This document shows, one piece after another, positions 9,829 to 18,238 of a stretch of 64,000 bases of DNA (the stretch's first letter is position 1; each line of letters opens with the position of its first letter). Source of the stretch: Sulfurospirillum sp. UCH001 (GTDB lineage: Bacteria > Campylobacterota > Campylobacteria > Campylobacterales > Sulfurospirillaceae); the NCBI RefSeq assembly GCF_001548035.1, contig NZ_AP014723.1:868001-932000 (forward strand), written 5' to 3'. The notes under the pieces are model-generated. The model was not told the origin of the DNA and searched no databases. It saw only the letters and a list, made by a program, of their open reading frames with translations. The translations under genes and the position numbers were made by a program.

Positions 9829-10998
9829 TTATTGACCTAATTGCTTTTTCACAATAGCATAGTTTTTACAACCCTGTTCATCTTTCATATCACACGCCTT
9901 TCCAAACAACTCTAAACCTTTTTTTGAGTTTTGTTTAACCCCTTGACCATTGTAATACATAACTCCAAGATTCGTGCATCCTTGAGTATCGCCACCATTG
10001 CACGCTTTTTCATACAACGAAACAGCTTTAACATCATCTTTCTTTACACCTTTACCTTGTGCATACATCAATCCAAGATTCGAGCATCCTCTTGCTTCGC
10101 CACCATCACACGCTTTTTCATAGAGTTGAACAGCTTTAAAATAATCTTGTTTGACCCCTTGACCAGTTGCATACATAAATCCAAGATTCGAGCATCCTCC
10201 TGCATTGCCACCATTACACCCTTTTTCAAACAATGAAACAGCTTTAAAAGTATCTTGTTTAACCTCTTGACCATTGACATACATCAATCCAAGACTCGTG
10301 CATCCTGTTGCATCGCCACGATCACACGCTTTTTCATATAATGAAACAGCTTTGAACAAATCTTGCTTAACTCCTAGACTTTTTTCATAATGCAAACCAA
10401 GATTCGAGCATCCTGTTGCATCGCCACCATCACACGCTTTTTCATACAGAGAAACAGCTTTAAAAAAATCTTGTTTGACCCCTTTACCATTGGCATACAT
10501 AAATCCAAGATTCGTGCATCCTACTGAAACTTTATCATTACAGATTTTTTCATAGAGTTGTACTGCTTTTAAATTATCTTTTTTGACGCCTTCTCCATTA
10601 TCATACATCTCTCCAAGATGTAAACATCCATATTGTTCATTGCCATCACAACCTTTTTGGAATAACTCAACAGCTTTAGTGAGGTTTTGTTTAACGCTCT
10701 TTCCCATACGATACATTTGCCCAAGGTTAGTACAACCAACTTTGCTGTCTCCATTGCAACCCTTTTCATAAAGTTGAAATGCCTTTGAATCATTCTGTTC
10801 AACACCTTGTCCAGTCGAATAGAGATTTCCAAGCAAAGAACATCCTTCCATATAATTTTCATTACACGATTTTTCAAAAGCAGTCTTTGCAGCTGTAAAA
10901 TCATTGATCATATAAGCTATTAATCCTTTACCAAAATCATCATTTGCAGATATTACTTCCGATAAAAATAAACACCCTAAAACTATAAAACGTTTCAC
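9829..10998 (-). CDS. Exported cysteine-rich Sel1-repeat protein (Hcp-like), 389 aa
   Basis: A signal peptide (MKRFIVLGCLFLSEVISA) is followed by about ten Sel1-like repeats of 36 residues. Each repeat has a paired Cys pattern as in KACDGGDATGCSNLGLHYEK. This layout is that of Helicobacter cysteine-rich proteins, in which each helix pair is locked by a disulfide and the array forms a curved periplasmic or secreted scaffold. Some Helicobacter members bind penicillin or host targets. The protein ends KKGLELFGKACDMKDEQGC, matching the end of the pseudogene at 13006. It follows the other Sel1 gene by 20 bases on the same strand. As cargo of a mobile element, a role in envelope or cell-surface interaction is plausible but unproven. 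Confidence 0.85.
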   Translation of the reverse strand: MKRFIVLGCLFLSEVISANDDFGKGLIAYMINDFTAAKTAFEKSCNENYMEGCSLLGNLYSTGQGVEQNDSKAFQLYEKGCNGDSKVGCTNLGQMYRMGKSVKQNLTKAVELFQKGCDGNEQYGCLHLGEMYDNGEGVKKDNLKAVQLYEKICNDKVSVGCTNLGFMYANGKGVKQDFFKAVSLYEKACDGGDATGCSNLGLHYEKSLGVKQDLFKAVSLYEKACDRGDATGCTSLGLMYVNGQEVKQDTFKAVSLFEKGCNGGNAGGCSNLGFMYATGQGVKQDYFKAVQLYEKACDGGEARGCSNLGLMYAQGKGVKKDDVKAVSLYEKACNGGDTQGCTNLGVMYYNGQGVKQNSKKGLELFGKACDMKDEQGCKNYAIVKKQLGQ

Positions 10999-11018
10999 AA
11001 TATCTCCTTTTGTAAGTT

Positions 11019-12077
11019 TTATTTTTCTAAAATTTGTTTTAAAAGATTATAAGCTTGACAAGATTCTGCATTCCCGCTAGAGCAAGCTTGTCCAAATAGT
11101 TTTTTTGCAATAAGAGGATTTTGTTCAACTCCTTCACCTTTAGAGTACATTAATCCAAGGTTATAACATCCTGAAGCATTACCACCAGTACAAGCTTTTG
11201 TATAAAATAAAATAGCTTTTTCAATATCTTTTTTTAAGCCAATACCATTTCTGAACATTAATCCAAGGTTATAGCATCCTGAAGTATTGCCACCATTACA
11301 AGCTTTTTCATATGAAGAAGCTGCTTTAGAATAGTCTTGCTTGATTTTTACACCTTTTGTGTATATTGAACCGAGATTTACACAGCCATTTGAATCTCCA
11401 CTATCACAAGCTTTTGTATAAAAGGTTATTGCCTTGGCATAGTTTTGTGGTACATTTGTACCTTCTTCGTATATGAAACCAAGGTTATAACATCCTATAG
11501 CCATTCCATTATCACAAGCTTTTGTGTACAACAGTATTGTTTTATTTAAATCTTGCTTAACCCCTATTGCATTTTCATACATTTGCCCAAGATTATAGCA
11601 CCCAAAAACATTTCCACCATCACAAGCTTTTTCATAGAGCAATATTGCTTTATTATATTCTTGTTTTGTACCTTCTCCTTTTTCATACATCACTCCGAGA
11701 TTAGTACATATTTCGAAAACTCCAAGATCGCAAGCTTTTGTATACAAAAATATTGATTTACTTAAATCTTTTTTAACTCCTTTGGCATTTTCATACATCA
11801 TTCCAAGATTAGCACACCCTTGTCCAAAAGCAGCGTCACAAGCTTTAGAATAAAGAGATATTGCTATGTTATAGTCTTCCTTTACACCTAACCCATCTTC
11901 GTATATTGCACCAAGATAATTGCACCCTAAAAAATCACTATTATTACACGCTTTTTCAAATAATTCTTTAGCTTTAGGATAATTCTTATTTTGAATAGCT
12001 TCTAAACCATCATCAACATAGTCTGCAAACAACCCACTTGATAAAAACAATAACATTAGAATCATAAAGCGTTTCAC
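11019..12077 (-). CDS. Exported cysteine-rich Sel1-repeat protein (Hcp-like), 352 aa
   Basis: The signal peptide MKRFMILMLLFLSSGLFA resembles that of the downstream Sel1 gene. The mature part has nine 36-residue Sel1 repeats with the Cys-pair spacing typical of Hcp proteins, as in KACDGGNVFGCYNLGQMYEN. Codon use is very AT-rich. The two Sel1 genes are adjacent, co-directional and clearly paralogous, but their repeat sequences differ throughout, so the duplication is old or the genes were acquired separately. The predicted location is the periplasm. No catalytic motif is visible and the partner is unknown. Confidence 0.85.
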   Translation of the reverse strand: MKRFMILMLLFLSSGLFADYVDDGLEAIQNKNYPKAKELFEKACNNSDFLGCNYLGAIYEDGLGVKEDYNIAISLYSKACDAAFGQGCANLGMMYENAKGVKKDLSKSIFLYTKACDLGVFEICTNLGVMYEKGEGTKQEYNKAILLYEKACDGGNVFGCYNLGQMYENAIGVKQDLNKTILLYTKACDNGMAIGCYNLGFIYEEGTNVPQNYAKAITFYTKACDSGDSNGCVNLGSIYTKGVKIKQDYSKAASSYEKACNGGNTSGCYNLGLMFRNGIGLKKDIEKAILFYTKACTGGNASGCYNLGLMYSKGEGVEQNPLIAKKLFGQACSSGNAESCQAYNLLKQILEK

Positions 12078-12196
12078 GAGGAATCCTTTGTAATTAACAT
12101 CTTTAGAATGAACTATATTAATAAAAAATCTCTTTAATGTTTTTTAATCTTAAGTTACTTGATATAATTTAACAATAGTTAATTTTTGGAGTTTTA

Positions 12197-12556
12197 ATGC
12201 ATTATCTAAACAAAGCAATGATTAATTTATGCGCCATAACGGTACTTATAGGCTGTAGTTCAAAAGATATGAAACAACTAGGAGGCAATATGATGACAAC
12301 TGCAGGAGGGAGTCCTATTGGCACATTGGTTGGCGTAGGCTTAGGAGGTGTAATTTATGGGCTAGGAGCCTCAATGGAAGATACTGCAATTGAGCAAAAA
12401 TTAAAAGAAGCAGAAAAACCATTATTTGAAGAAGAATCTCGTGATGAAAATATGACGATAAAATTTGAGCCATTATCCATCACAACAAAAGAGGTTAAGA
12501 GTCAAGTTATTGAAAATAATGTTACTATGGAAATAGATTCTAATAACTCTTTATAA
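12197..12556 (+). CDS. Small lipoprotein with glycine-rich segment, 119 aa
   Basis: The N-terminus (MHYLNKAMINLCAITVLIGCSS) contains a lipobox-like VLIGC, so lipidation at the Cys near residue 20 is likely. A glycine-rich hydrophobic stretch (GGSPIGTLVGVGLGGVIYGLG) follows and could insert in or lie along a membrane, resembling glycine-zipper proteins. The C-terminal third is acidic (KEAEKPLFEEESRDEN). A TTTGGAG ribosome site precedes the ATG. It is the last gene before the right attachment site and is transcribed toward it. Function unknown; glycine-zipper lipoproteins are often envelope-stress or surface-exclusion proteins, but nothing here proves that. Confidence 0.6.
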   Translation: MHYLNKAMINLCAITVLIGCSSKDMKQLGGNMMTTAGGSPIGTLVGVGLGGVIYGLGASMEDTAIEQKLKEAEKPLFEEESRDENMTIKFEPLSITTKEVKSQVIENNVTMEIDSNNSL

Positions 12557-13005
12557 GGTAAACTTGTAGCCTGTTTTTAAGCTAGAATAGTTGATAATGC
12601 AGGAATTAAATACTAAAAACACAAAGTGTTGCACAATTTGTTTTACAAAAAAAGTCAGATTGCGTAGTTATCGGATTTAGCTTCAAGAAATGGGGTCTCC
12701 CTCTCTTGACACCACTCCTAATTCCTAAAATACGGTGTTTTAATCAAACAACTAACTAATAAAAATCTTTAAGTTTTTTTCAGGTGAGACTTTTGCTTTT
12801 ACTATCAATTTACTAAATCTTTACTACATCACAAGCGAATAAGCTAAAAAAATATTAATTAAATAAAAATATAAAGCTTCTGTTTGGCTAGCAAAAAATG
12901 TCTAAAATTAGATTTATTTATCCAATTTTACGTTAGAATGACTTCTTTTACGGTATAAGGCTACTTCTATATTCCATCTTTAAAATAAATACAAAAGGAT
13001 GACTT
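12557..13005. other. Gene-free stretch holding the right element boundary
   Basis: The stretch from the lipoprotein stop to the Sel1 pseudogene has no supported gene. It contains the right attachment repeat at 12698-12714 and otherwise very AT-rich sequence. An AAAGGATGA ribosome-site-like sequence directly precedes the pseudogene. Confidence 0.6.
12698..12714 (+). repeat. Right attachment site (attR)
   Basis: An exact copy of the last 17 bases of the tRNA-Met gene including CCA, in direct orientation, 8,985 bases from attL. The base before the repeat already differs from attL, so the identical core is 17 bp. Confidence 0.88.
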
Positions 13006-13406
13006 ATAAAACATTGTTATCTACTGGTATGGTTACTTTTATCTACGTGTTTATATGCAGGTGAGGTTTCAGATAATGTTAGTGATGGATTACAAGCTAT
13101 TCAGCAAAATGATTTTATCATAGCAAAAGAGCTTTTTGAAAAAGCGTGTGATGAAGGCGATGCAGCAGGATGCTATAATCTTGTAACTATGTATGAAAAT
13201 GGTCAAGGTGTTAAACAAGATTTATTTAAAGCGGTTCAACTTTTTGAAAAAGCGTGTGATAATGGCTATATAACAGGATGCTCGATCTTGGAGTAATGAA
13301 TGTAAAGAGTTTAGGTGTTAAGCAAAACTCTAAAAAAGCTTTAGAATTGTTTGGAAAAGCATGTGATATGAAAGATAAAAATGGTTGTGAATTTTATGCA
13401 CAATGA
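13006..13406 (+). pseudogene. Decayed Sel1-repeat (Hcp-like) gene
   Basis: The frame beginning ATA AAA CAT encodes a signal-peptide-like start and then DGLQAIQQNDFIIAKELFEK and Sel1 repeats with Cys pairs, so the start codon appears to be ATG mutated to ATA behind an intact AAAGGA site. Near 13284 one base is missing: TGC TCG ATC TTG GAG TAA should read TGC TCG AAT CTT GGA. After a one-base shift the frame resumes as LGVMNVKSLGVKQNSKKALE and ends GCEFYAQ. With only about three repeats it is also much shorter than the two intact paralogues. It lies outside attR, so it is a chromosomal relative or the remnant of an earlier insertion at the same tRNA. Confidence 0.82.
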
Positions 13407-13579
13407 AAAAAAGAATAAGGACATAAATATACTCAAAGCTTTTAAATAGAGCATTGCATTCCGAAGCGTTACCTTTAAAATCCACCTTAAAAAGGTTGAA
13501 TATTCTCTCTTTTGAATTTAGATGTGTTTAAATTTGATGTTTTTTTAGATATAACCGGTGGTATTGTAAATACAAGAAC

Positions 13580-13613
13580 ATAAGTGGATTTGAATCTATA
13601 CAAATCCACTTAT
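13580..13613 (-). terminator. Terminator of the M20 amidohydrolase gene
   Basis: ATAAGTGGATTTG (13580-13592) and CAAATCCACTTAT (13601-13613) form a perfect 13-bp stem with an eight-base loop, 10 bases beyond the stop codon of the minus-strand gene. Confidence 0.7.
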
Positions 13614-13623
13614 GTCTTCCATA

Positions 13624-14790
13624 CTATTTATTTAAAAAATCAAGAGCAAATTGTACGTGTAGTGCTGTACCATATTTCATATAGTCTTCATCAATCTTAT
13701 ATTTTTCATGGTGTGGAAAGTATATAGCTTCTTTTGCCTCATTTCTATATCCAACAAATGCATACACTCCTTTAGCCCGCTCAAAATAGTATGGCATATC
13801 CTCTGATCCCATATATTTAGGTAAAGTTTTATTTTTGCCTTCTCCAAAGACTTTTATTGAAGACTTGTCTGCTAGTGCTGCTAAGTCTTCATCATTCCAA
13901 AGACTAAGGGCACTTTCTTCTATTCTTACATCAACCTTAAGCTCATAAGCATCTGCAATTGCTTTTGCATGTCTTTTTATTGATTCATGAGCTATTTCCC
14001 TAACCTTTGGGTTAAAGTATCTCATGGAAATATCAATCTCTGTATATTTAGAAACTATATTTGCCTTTGTTCCTCCAACGAACTTTCCTACAGAAATCAC
14101 TATCGGCTCTTGTGCATTAATATTTTTAGTAACTATTCCTTGAAGGTCTGTAACAAAAGTACATGCAGGATGAATAGTATCCTTTGCCAGATGTGGAACT
14201 GATCCATGTCCTGATACTCCTTCAAATTTAACATAAATGGTATCGCAACCTGCCATTCTATACCCTGGTTCAATATTTACATATCCTGTCTCTAATTCTG
14301 GCATTCCATGCATACCAAAACAAGCATCTACTCCATCCATTCCACCTGCTTCTATGATTTTTTTTGCACCTGAGAATGTTTCTTCTCCTTCTTGAAAGAA
14401 GAACCTAACCTCACCAGGTATCTCATCCTTCATTTCCGATAAAATTTTTGCTGCACCAAGAAGCATAGATGCGTGAGCATCGTGACCACAAGCATGCATT
14501 AATCCAGATGTTTTAGATTTAAATTCAACATCTGTTTCCTCTTTTATTGGAAGAGCATCTATGTCTCCTCTTAAAGCTATAGTTTTTCCATCTTTCCCAC
14601 CTTTTAAAGTGGCAATCAAAGAGGTATTTCCTGCTTTCTTATAGGTTATTCCAAGTTTATCTAATTCTTTCATAATCTTTTTTTGAGTTTTAAATTCCTG
14701 ACCACTAAGTTCAGGATTTTCATGTAAATCTCTTCTAAAATTAATAATATAGTTCTCAATTTCTTTAGCTTTATCTAGTATATTTAACAT
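13624..14790 (-). CDS. M20 family amidohydrolase (hippurate / N-acyl-amino-acid hydrolase type), 388 aa
   Basis: These cytosolic di-metal enzymes remove acyl groups from N-acylated amino acids or hippurate. The sequence has the family signatures: RRDLHENPELSGQEF at the N-terminus, ALRGDIDALPI, the metal-binding MHACGHDAHASMLLG, the catalytic FFFQEGEETFSGAKK, a GHGSVPH dimer-domain motif, and a C-terminal FPHHEKYKIDEDY with a metal His. Length is normal. A strong GGGAG ribosome site precedes the ATG. The style (very lysine- and isoleucine-rich, AT-rich codons, strong GGGAG) looks more like a Clostridium gene than its neighbours, so transfer from Firmicutes is likely. It stands alone between element debris on both sides. 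Exact substrate unknown. Confidence 0.88.
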   Translation of the reverse strand: MLNILDKAKEIENYIINFRRDLHENPELSGQEFKTQKKIMKELDKLGITYKKAGNTSLIATLKGGKDGKTIALRGDIDALPIKEETDVEFKSKTSGLMHACGHDAHASMLLGAAKILSEMKDEIPGEVRFFFQEGEETFSGAKKIIEAGGMDGVDACFGMHGMPELETGYVNIEPGYRMAGCDTIYVKFEGVSGHGSVPHLAKDTIHPACTFVTDLQGIVTKNINAQEPIVISVGKFVGGTKANIVSKYTEIDISMRYFNPKVREIAHESIKRHAKAIADAYELKVDVRIEESALSLWNDEDLAALADKSSIKVFGEGKNKTLPKYMGSEDMPYYFERAKGVYAFVGYRNEAKEAIYFPHHEKYKIDEDYMKYGTALHVQFALDFLNK

Positions 14791-15110
14791 ATAAATACTC
14801 CCTTTCTATATTTTAAAATATATAATAAAAATTTTTAACTTCAGTTAGAGAATGTTTTTAAATGTAATTATGTCTCTAATGAAATCGAAAACTTTTATAA
14901 TATTACTATTTATTTTATCTGAAAAAATTAACTAGCTTTTTTTTGATTTTGAATGTCCTCATTTTTCTTAGGGAGGAACTGTTCAGAATTCTTTAGTAAC
15001 ACCAAGTAGTTCCTAAAATTGTGTCTACAAATAGGGGGCATCTCAGTCATTGAAAATTTTGGAGTTGAGTAGCTTTCTTATGAAAAAAGTGAAACATCTA
15101 AGAGTATGTT
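14791..15110. other. Intergenic stretch with possible transposon debris
   Basis: About 320 bases without a supported gene lie between the M20 gene and the LytTR regulator. The first half is AT-rich upstream sequence of the M20 gene. The second half contains AGGAACT (14974-14980) facing AGTTCCT (15007-15013), and the sequence at 15021-15047 that resembles an IS3-family terminus. Confidence 0.5.
15021..15047. repeat. Possible solo inverted-repeat end of an IS3-like element
   Basis: GTGTCTACAAATAGGGGGCA closely resembles the right end of the intact IS at 24362-24387 (GTGTCTACAAATGTGGGGTC). The first 12 bases are identical. No transposase remnant is attached. Confidence 0.4.
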
Positions 15111-15818
15111 TTATGAGGTTAATTCTTTGAATAAATGGCGGAAGTGTTTTGCTCCTTCTTTGGAGCTTTCGATAGACTCTTTAATTCCCTCAAATGTGAA
15201 AGAGATTCGGCTTTGATCGATTGTCTCCATTTCTTTGATGCGATTAAGATTGATGAGATAGGAGCGATGAACTCGTAAAAAACCGTATGGTGCAAAGAGA
15301 GCTTCAAGATCTGAAATTTTTTTTGGATAATACGAAAATCCTTTATCTGAGCGGAAGATTACTTCAGTAAGATCAGCTTTGATGTAATAGATGTCTTCTG
15401 GTTTGAGGAGATAGTGATTGTTTCCCGCTTTGGAAATGAAGCGCAACTCTTCTTTGGACTCTGCCATTTTTGAGGTACCACGTGCAATAGAGCGTTTCAG
15501 CGATTCGAGTGAGTAGGGCTTGAGGAGATAATCTATTGCTCCCACATCGAATGCTTTTAGGGCATGATTCTCATGAGCGGTCTGATAGATAATGGCAAGA
15601 TTTTCATCCGCATATCGCAGTGCATACCCTAGTTCAATTCCATCTATCTCCGCCATAGAGATATCTAAAAATACCAAATCAAATTGTGTTTTAGTAGTGA
15701 TTTTTAATGCTTCAATACCACTAGTGGCTGTCGTGATTTCGGTATATCCGAGTGAGCCTAGAAGACGCTGCAGTCGAGATAAGGCAAGAGGTTCATCATC
15801 GACGAGTAGAATTTTCAT
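15111..15818 (-). CDS. LytTR-family response regulator, 235 aa
   Basis: The N-terminal receiver (residues 1-120) has the phospho-acceptor Asp in FDLVFLDISMAEIDG, acidic residues in LLVDDEPLA and the Lys in DYLLKPYSL. The C-terminal half is a LytTR DNA-binding domain (ISKAGNNHYLLKPEDIYYIKAD, then FLRVHRSYLINLNRIKEME). It overlaps the LytS-type kinase gene by 23 bases, forming a two-component pair at the end of the hemH operon. LytTR regulators usually bind paired direct repeats upstream of their targets; the target here is unknown. Being cotranscribed with ferrochelatase and a CrtI-like enzyme suggests sensing of membrane, redox or porphyrin state, but this is inference. Confidence 0.9.
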   Translation of the reverse strand: MKILLVDDEPLALSRLQRLLGSLGYTEITTATSGIEALKITTKTQFDLVFLDISMAEIDGIELGYALRYADENLAIIYQTAHENHALKAFDVGAIDYLLKPYSLESLKRSIARGTSKMAESKEELRFISKAGNNHYLLKPEDIYYIKADLTEVIFRSDKGFSYYPKKISDLEALFAPYGFLRVHRSYLINLNRIKEMETIDQSRISFTFEGIKESIESSKEGAKHFRHLFKELTS

Positions 15819-16818
15819 AGTGTTCCTTTAAAGTGATAAGATAGGTGGGAGGATCATAGCTGGTGATGGTGATTTGACCCTCTACGAGATGCTGTAAACG
15901 CTCCTGTAAATTTGTTAGTCCAATCCCGAAAGTTGATTTTGTGATTGCTTTGCCGTTATTGGAAACTTTGAGTGAAACCGTCTCATTTTTGAAACACTGA
16001 ATCGTAATTACAAAAGGAGTTTTGGTATCGATCATCCCATGTTTGATCGCATTTTCACATAACAGCTGAATCGAAAACTTTGGAACCAGTACATTTTGAA
16101 CAGTAAAATCGGACTCTATGATGAGAGTAATGTTTCCATCAAAGCGGATATTTTCGAGCTCGACGTAATCACTTGCATTACACAGTTCTTCTTTGAGAGG
16201 AATCATCGGGGTTTCACTCATCGTATTACGTAAAAACATCGATATTTTCAGTACAGTATCCTCTGCTTTTTGCGGGTCTTGGTGGATTAACTCAGCCAAA
16301 GAGTTTAGGGCATTATAGAGAAAATGGGGGTTGAGCTGGGTTTCAAGCGAACGGACACGACTCTCTATAAAAAGCTGATCGATGTGCTCTTTTTCGTTAC
16401 GGGTTTTGACAAAACGATAGATGAGCGCACCGATGAGATAGGTGAGAAATCCGATGATAGCAGAGCTGATAAAAGGGTGCTCTTGCACGAGAGCAGCCGT
16501 TGTTATGTCATTATAAATCAGTAGAACATAGGTACAGAGTGTACCTAAAAAACCCGATAAAAAAGAAAAAATTGCCGCTATCAAATTCCACCACAGTTTT
16601 GGGAGTTTTGGGAGAAGATAGCGGTTCATAGTGGTAATAAATAACATCGAAAATAAGGTGATAAAAAAGCCTAGAAATACCCCGAAAAGAACACCGTCAC
16701 TTAAAGATAAACGCAGAATGTAATAGCTTAACATAGAGAGAAGGGTAGAAAAAGAGATACCGATTAGAAATACACTAAACCAATCGTCGCGAGTAATTCG
16801 AAGTTCGATATCACCCAT
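15796..16818 (-). CDS. LytS-type membrane sensor histidine kinase, 340 aa
   Basis: Four to five predicted membrane segments fill residues 15-140 (for example FLIGISFSTLLSMLSYYIL and LWWNLIAAIFSFLSGFLGTL). A His-kinase domain of the LytS class follows, with the phospho-accepting His in LETQLNPHFLYNALNSLAEL, an N box (IQLLCENAIKHGMID) and a G box (GIGLTNLQERLQHL). It lacks the GAF sensor of classical LytS, so the membrane region probably senses the signal. It overlaps the upstream CrtI-like gene by 8 bases and the downstream regulator by 23, so translation is coupled. The product should phosphorylate the adjacent LytTR regulator. Confidence 0.88.
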   Translation of the reverse strand: MGDIELRITRDDWFSVFLIGISFSTLLSMLSYYILRLSLSDGVLFGVFLGFFITLFSMLFITTMNRYLLPKLPKLWWNLIAAIFSFLSGFLGTLCTYVLLIYNDITTAALVQEHPFISSAIIGFLTYLIGALIYRFVKTRNEKEHIDQLFIESRVRSLETQLNPHFLYNALNSLAELIHQDPQKAEDTVLKISMFLRNTMSETPMIPLKEELCNASDYVELENIRFDGNITLIIESDFTVQNVLVPKFSIQLLCENAIKHGMIDTKTPFVITIQCFKNETVSLKVSNNGKAITKSTFGIGLTNLQERLQHLVEGQITITSYDPPTYLITLKEHYENSTRR

Positions 16819-18238
16819 GAATCAGCCTCGCGCAATTCATAACCCCCATCACGACACCAGGCCACCCTTGTGCTGCATAAGCAGTATCACCAACTTGGTA
16901 TAATCCCTTAATAGGTGTATCATTCGAGGGAAGGCGAGGAAGGAGATTTTTGAACGTCAATGCATTGCCTCCTAGTTGGCTTCGATGGATATACTTTTTA
17001 AATGTTTTCGGAGTTGCCGAGAAGCATTTGAGTATCTCTGCTTCTGTTATGGAGAGTGTATCACAAATGTGCTTTTTAAGTAGCGATTCAAGATCACTCT
17101 TTTGCTTTTTGTATTGAGCAGGCTCGAGATTTATCCACCATCTCGCATCGGTATGAATCGAGGCGGTAACACTGTATGTTCCCTGCGGGGAAATTTGATT
17201 GTCCCTAGCATCGCTAATAGATACAAAAATCGATTTAGATAAAGTATGCGCAAGGGTATTTTTCGAGATGATTTGGGTGTGATGCTCAAAAGTACGATCG
17301 GTTTTGAGAGTCATATAAAGAACAAATGCACTTTGATGATTGTTTTTTTTCTCGTAGCGGTTATAGTAATCTACAATCTCTTTATCCATAAACCACTTGG
17401 AACTCTCAAAATGAGATGTCCCCATAATGAGATTGCGTGCTTTGATTATCCCTTGTGAAGTGTTTAGGTGATAAATTCCGCCAATACGCCCGATCGACTT
17501 GACTTCACAGCTTGTGCGTACATCGACCATTTTAGAGGTGATACGCTCACATACTGCTCCCATCCCGCCGATTGGATAATGGGTTTCGTTAAACGTGTAC
17601 CCTAGGGCCAGTGCTGCTGTAAAAAAATTAATATGTTTACTTGTGGCTTGCGTGACAATCAAAATTTGCGCATCCAAAAAATCAATAAAGGATTCACTCA
17701 AATTACCGTAAAAGTTATGTATGAATCTGTGGGCGTTGGTATACAGATAAGGCCAGAACTTTTTCAGAAGAGGAAAATAACTAAATAAAGATCGGAGTTT
17801 ATCAAACGTCGATTGATTGGAGTACCAAAACCCCTCCATTGTATAGAACGCATCACCAATTGCGTGAACTAGATTCCAAAATTCAGCATGTTTAGGATGG
17901 GGATAAAAGCGCTCCATCTCTTGGATAAACATAGCCAGATCGCAGTATCTGCCGCATGTTTTACCTTCTTGGATAATGGTAATTGGCTTTTGAGTGGGTA
18001 TGACATCGAGTTCAACTCCGATTTGATTACACAAAGAACGTACAATTCCCCCATCGTGATACCCTGCGAGGGTAGTTGCTCCTGCATTGTAGAGATTTCT
18101 GTCGTGTTTAAATGTTGAAGCGCATCCTCCGAGTGTCGGCTCTTTTTCGAGCAGGAGCACATCATGTCCTTGAGAGTGGAGCAATGCTGCAATAGAACAT
18201 CCTCCCATGCCACCCCCGATAACTGCAAATTCTCTCAT
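16811..18238 (-). CDS. CrtI/CrtISO-like FAD-dependent oxidoreductase, 475 aa
   Basis: The N-terminus has a dinucleotide-binding fold, FAVIGGGMGGCSIAALLHSQG, followed by LLLEKEPTLGGCASTF as in phytoene desaturases and carotenoid isomerases. The C-terminus GLYQVGDTAYAAQGWPGVVMG is the family FAD-binding signature. No phytoene synthase or other carotenoid gene is near, so the substrate is probably not a carotenoid made here. Some relatives act on retinoids, prolycopene or protoporphyrinogen-like compounds. It lies directly downstream of ferrochelatase with an ATGA overlap. A role in oxidising a tetrapyrrole precursor is an attractive inference; a carotenoid-type role cannot be excluded. Confidence 0.75.
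   Translation of the reverse strand: MREFAVIGGGMGGCSIAALLHSQGHDVLLLEKEPTLGGCASTFKHDRNLYNAGATTLAGYHDGGIVRSLCNQIGVELDVIPTQKPITIIQEGKTCGRYCDLAMFIQEMERFYPHPKHAEFWNLVHAIGDAFYTMEGFWYSNQSTFDKLRSLFSYFPLLKKFWPYLYTNAHRFIHNFYGNLSESFIDFLDAQILIVTQATSKHINFFTAALALGYTFNETHYPIGGMGAVCERITSKMVDVRTSCEVKSIGRIGGIYHLNTSQGIIKARNLIMGTSHFESSKWFMDKEIVDYYNRYEKKNNHQSAFVLYMTLKTDRTFEHHTQIISKNTLAHTLSKSIFVSISDARDNQISPQGTYSVTASIHTDARWWINLEPAQYKKQKSDLESLLKKHICDTLSITEAEILKCFSATPKTFKKYIHRSQLGGNALTFKNLLPRLPSNDTPIKGLYQVGDTAYAAQGWPGVVMGVMNCARLIHG

Larger units (their letters stand above)
3713..12714. mobile_element. tRNA-Met-integrated 9-kb element with Rep, SSB-like and FtsK-like genes
   Basis: The segment is bounded by a 17-bp direct repeat of the tRNA 3' end. 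It has an integrase gene adjacent to attL and is visibly richer in A+T than the groESL side. Contents in order: integrase; two exported proteins on the minus strand; the Rep, small basic protein and FtsK-like operon; two minus-strand Sel1-repeat proteins; and a lipoprotein. No capsid, tail or type IV secretion genes were recognised. The gene set could fit an integrative mobilisable or conjugative element that moves with one FtsK-like pump. It could also be a filamentous-phage-like or satellite element that replicates by rolling circle. Boundaries are direct evidence; the mode of transfer is inference. Confidence 0.85.
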
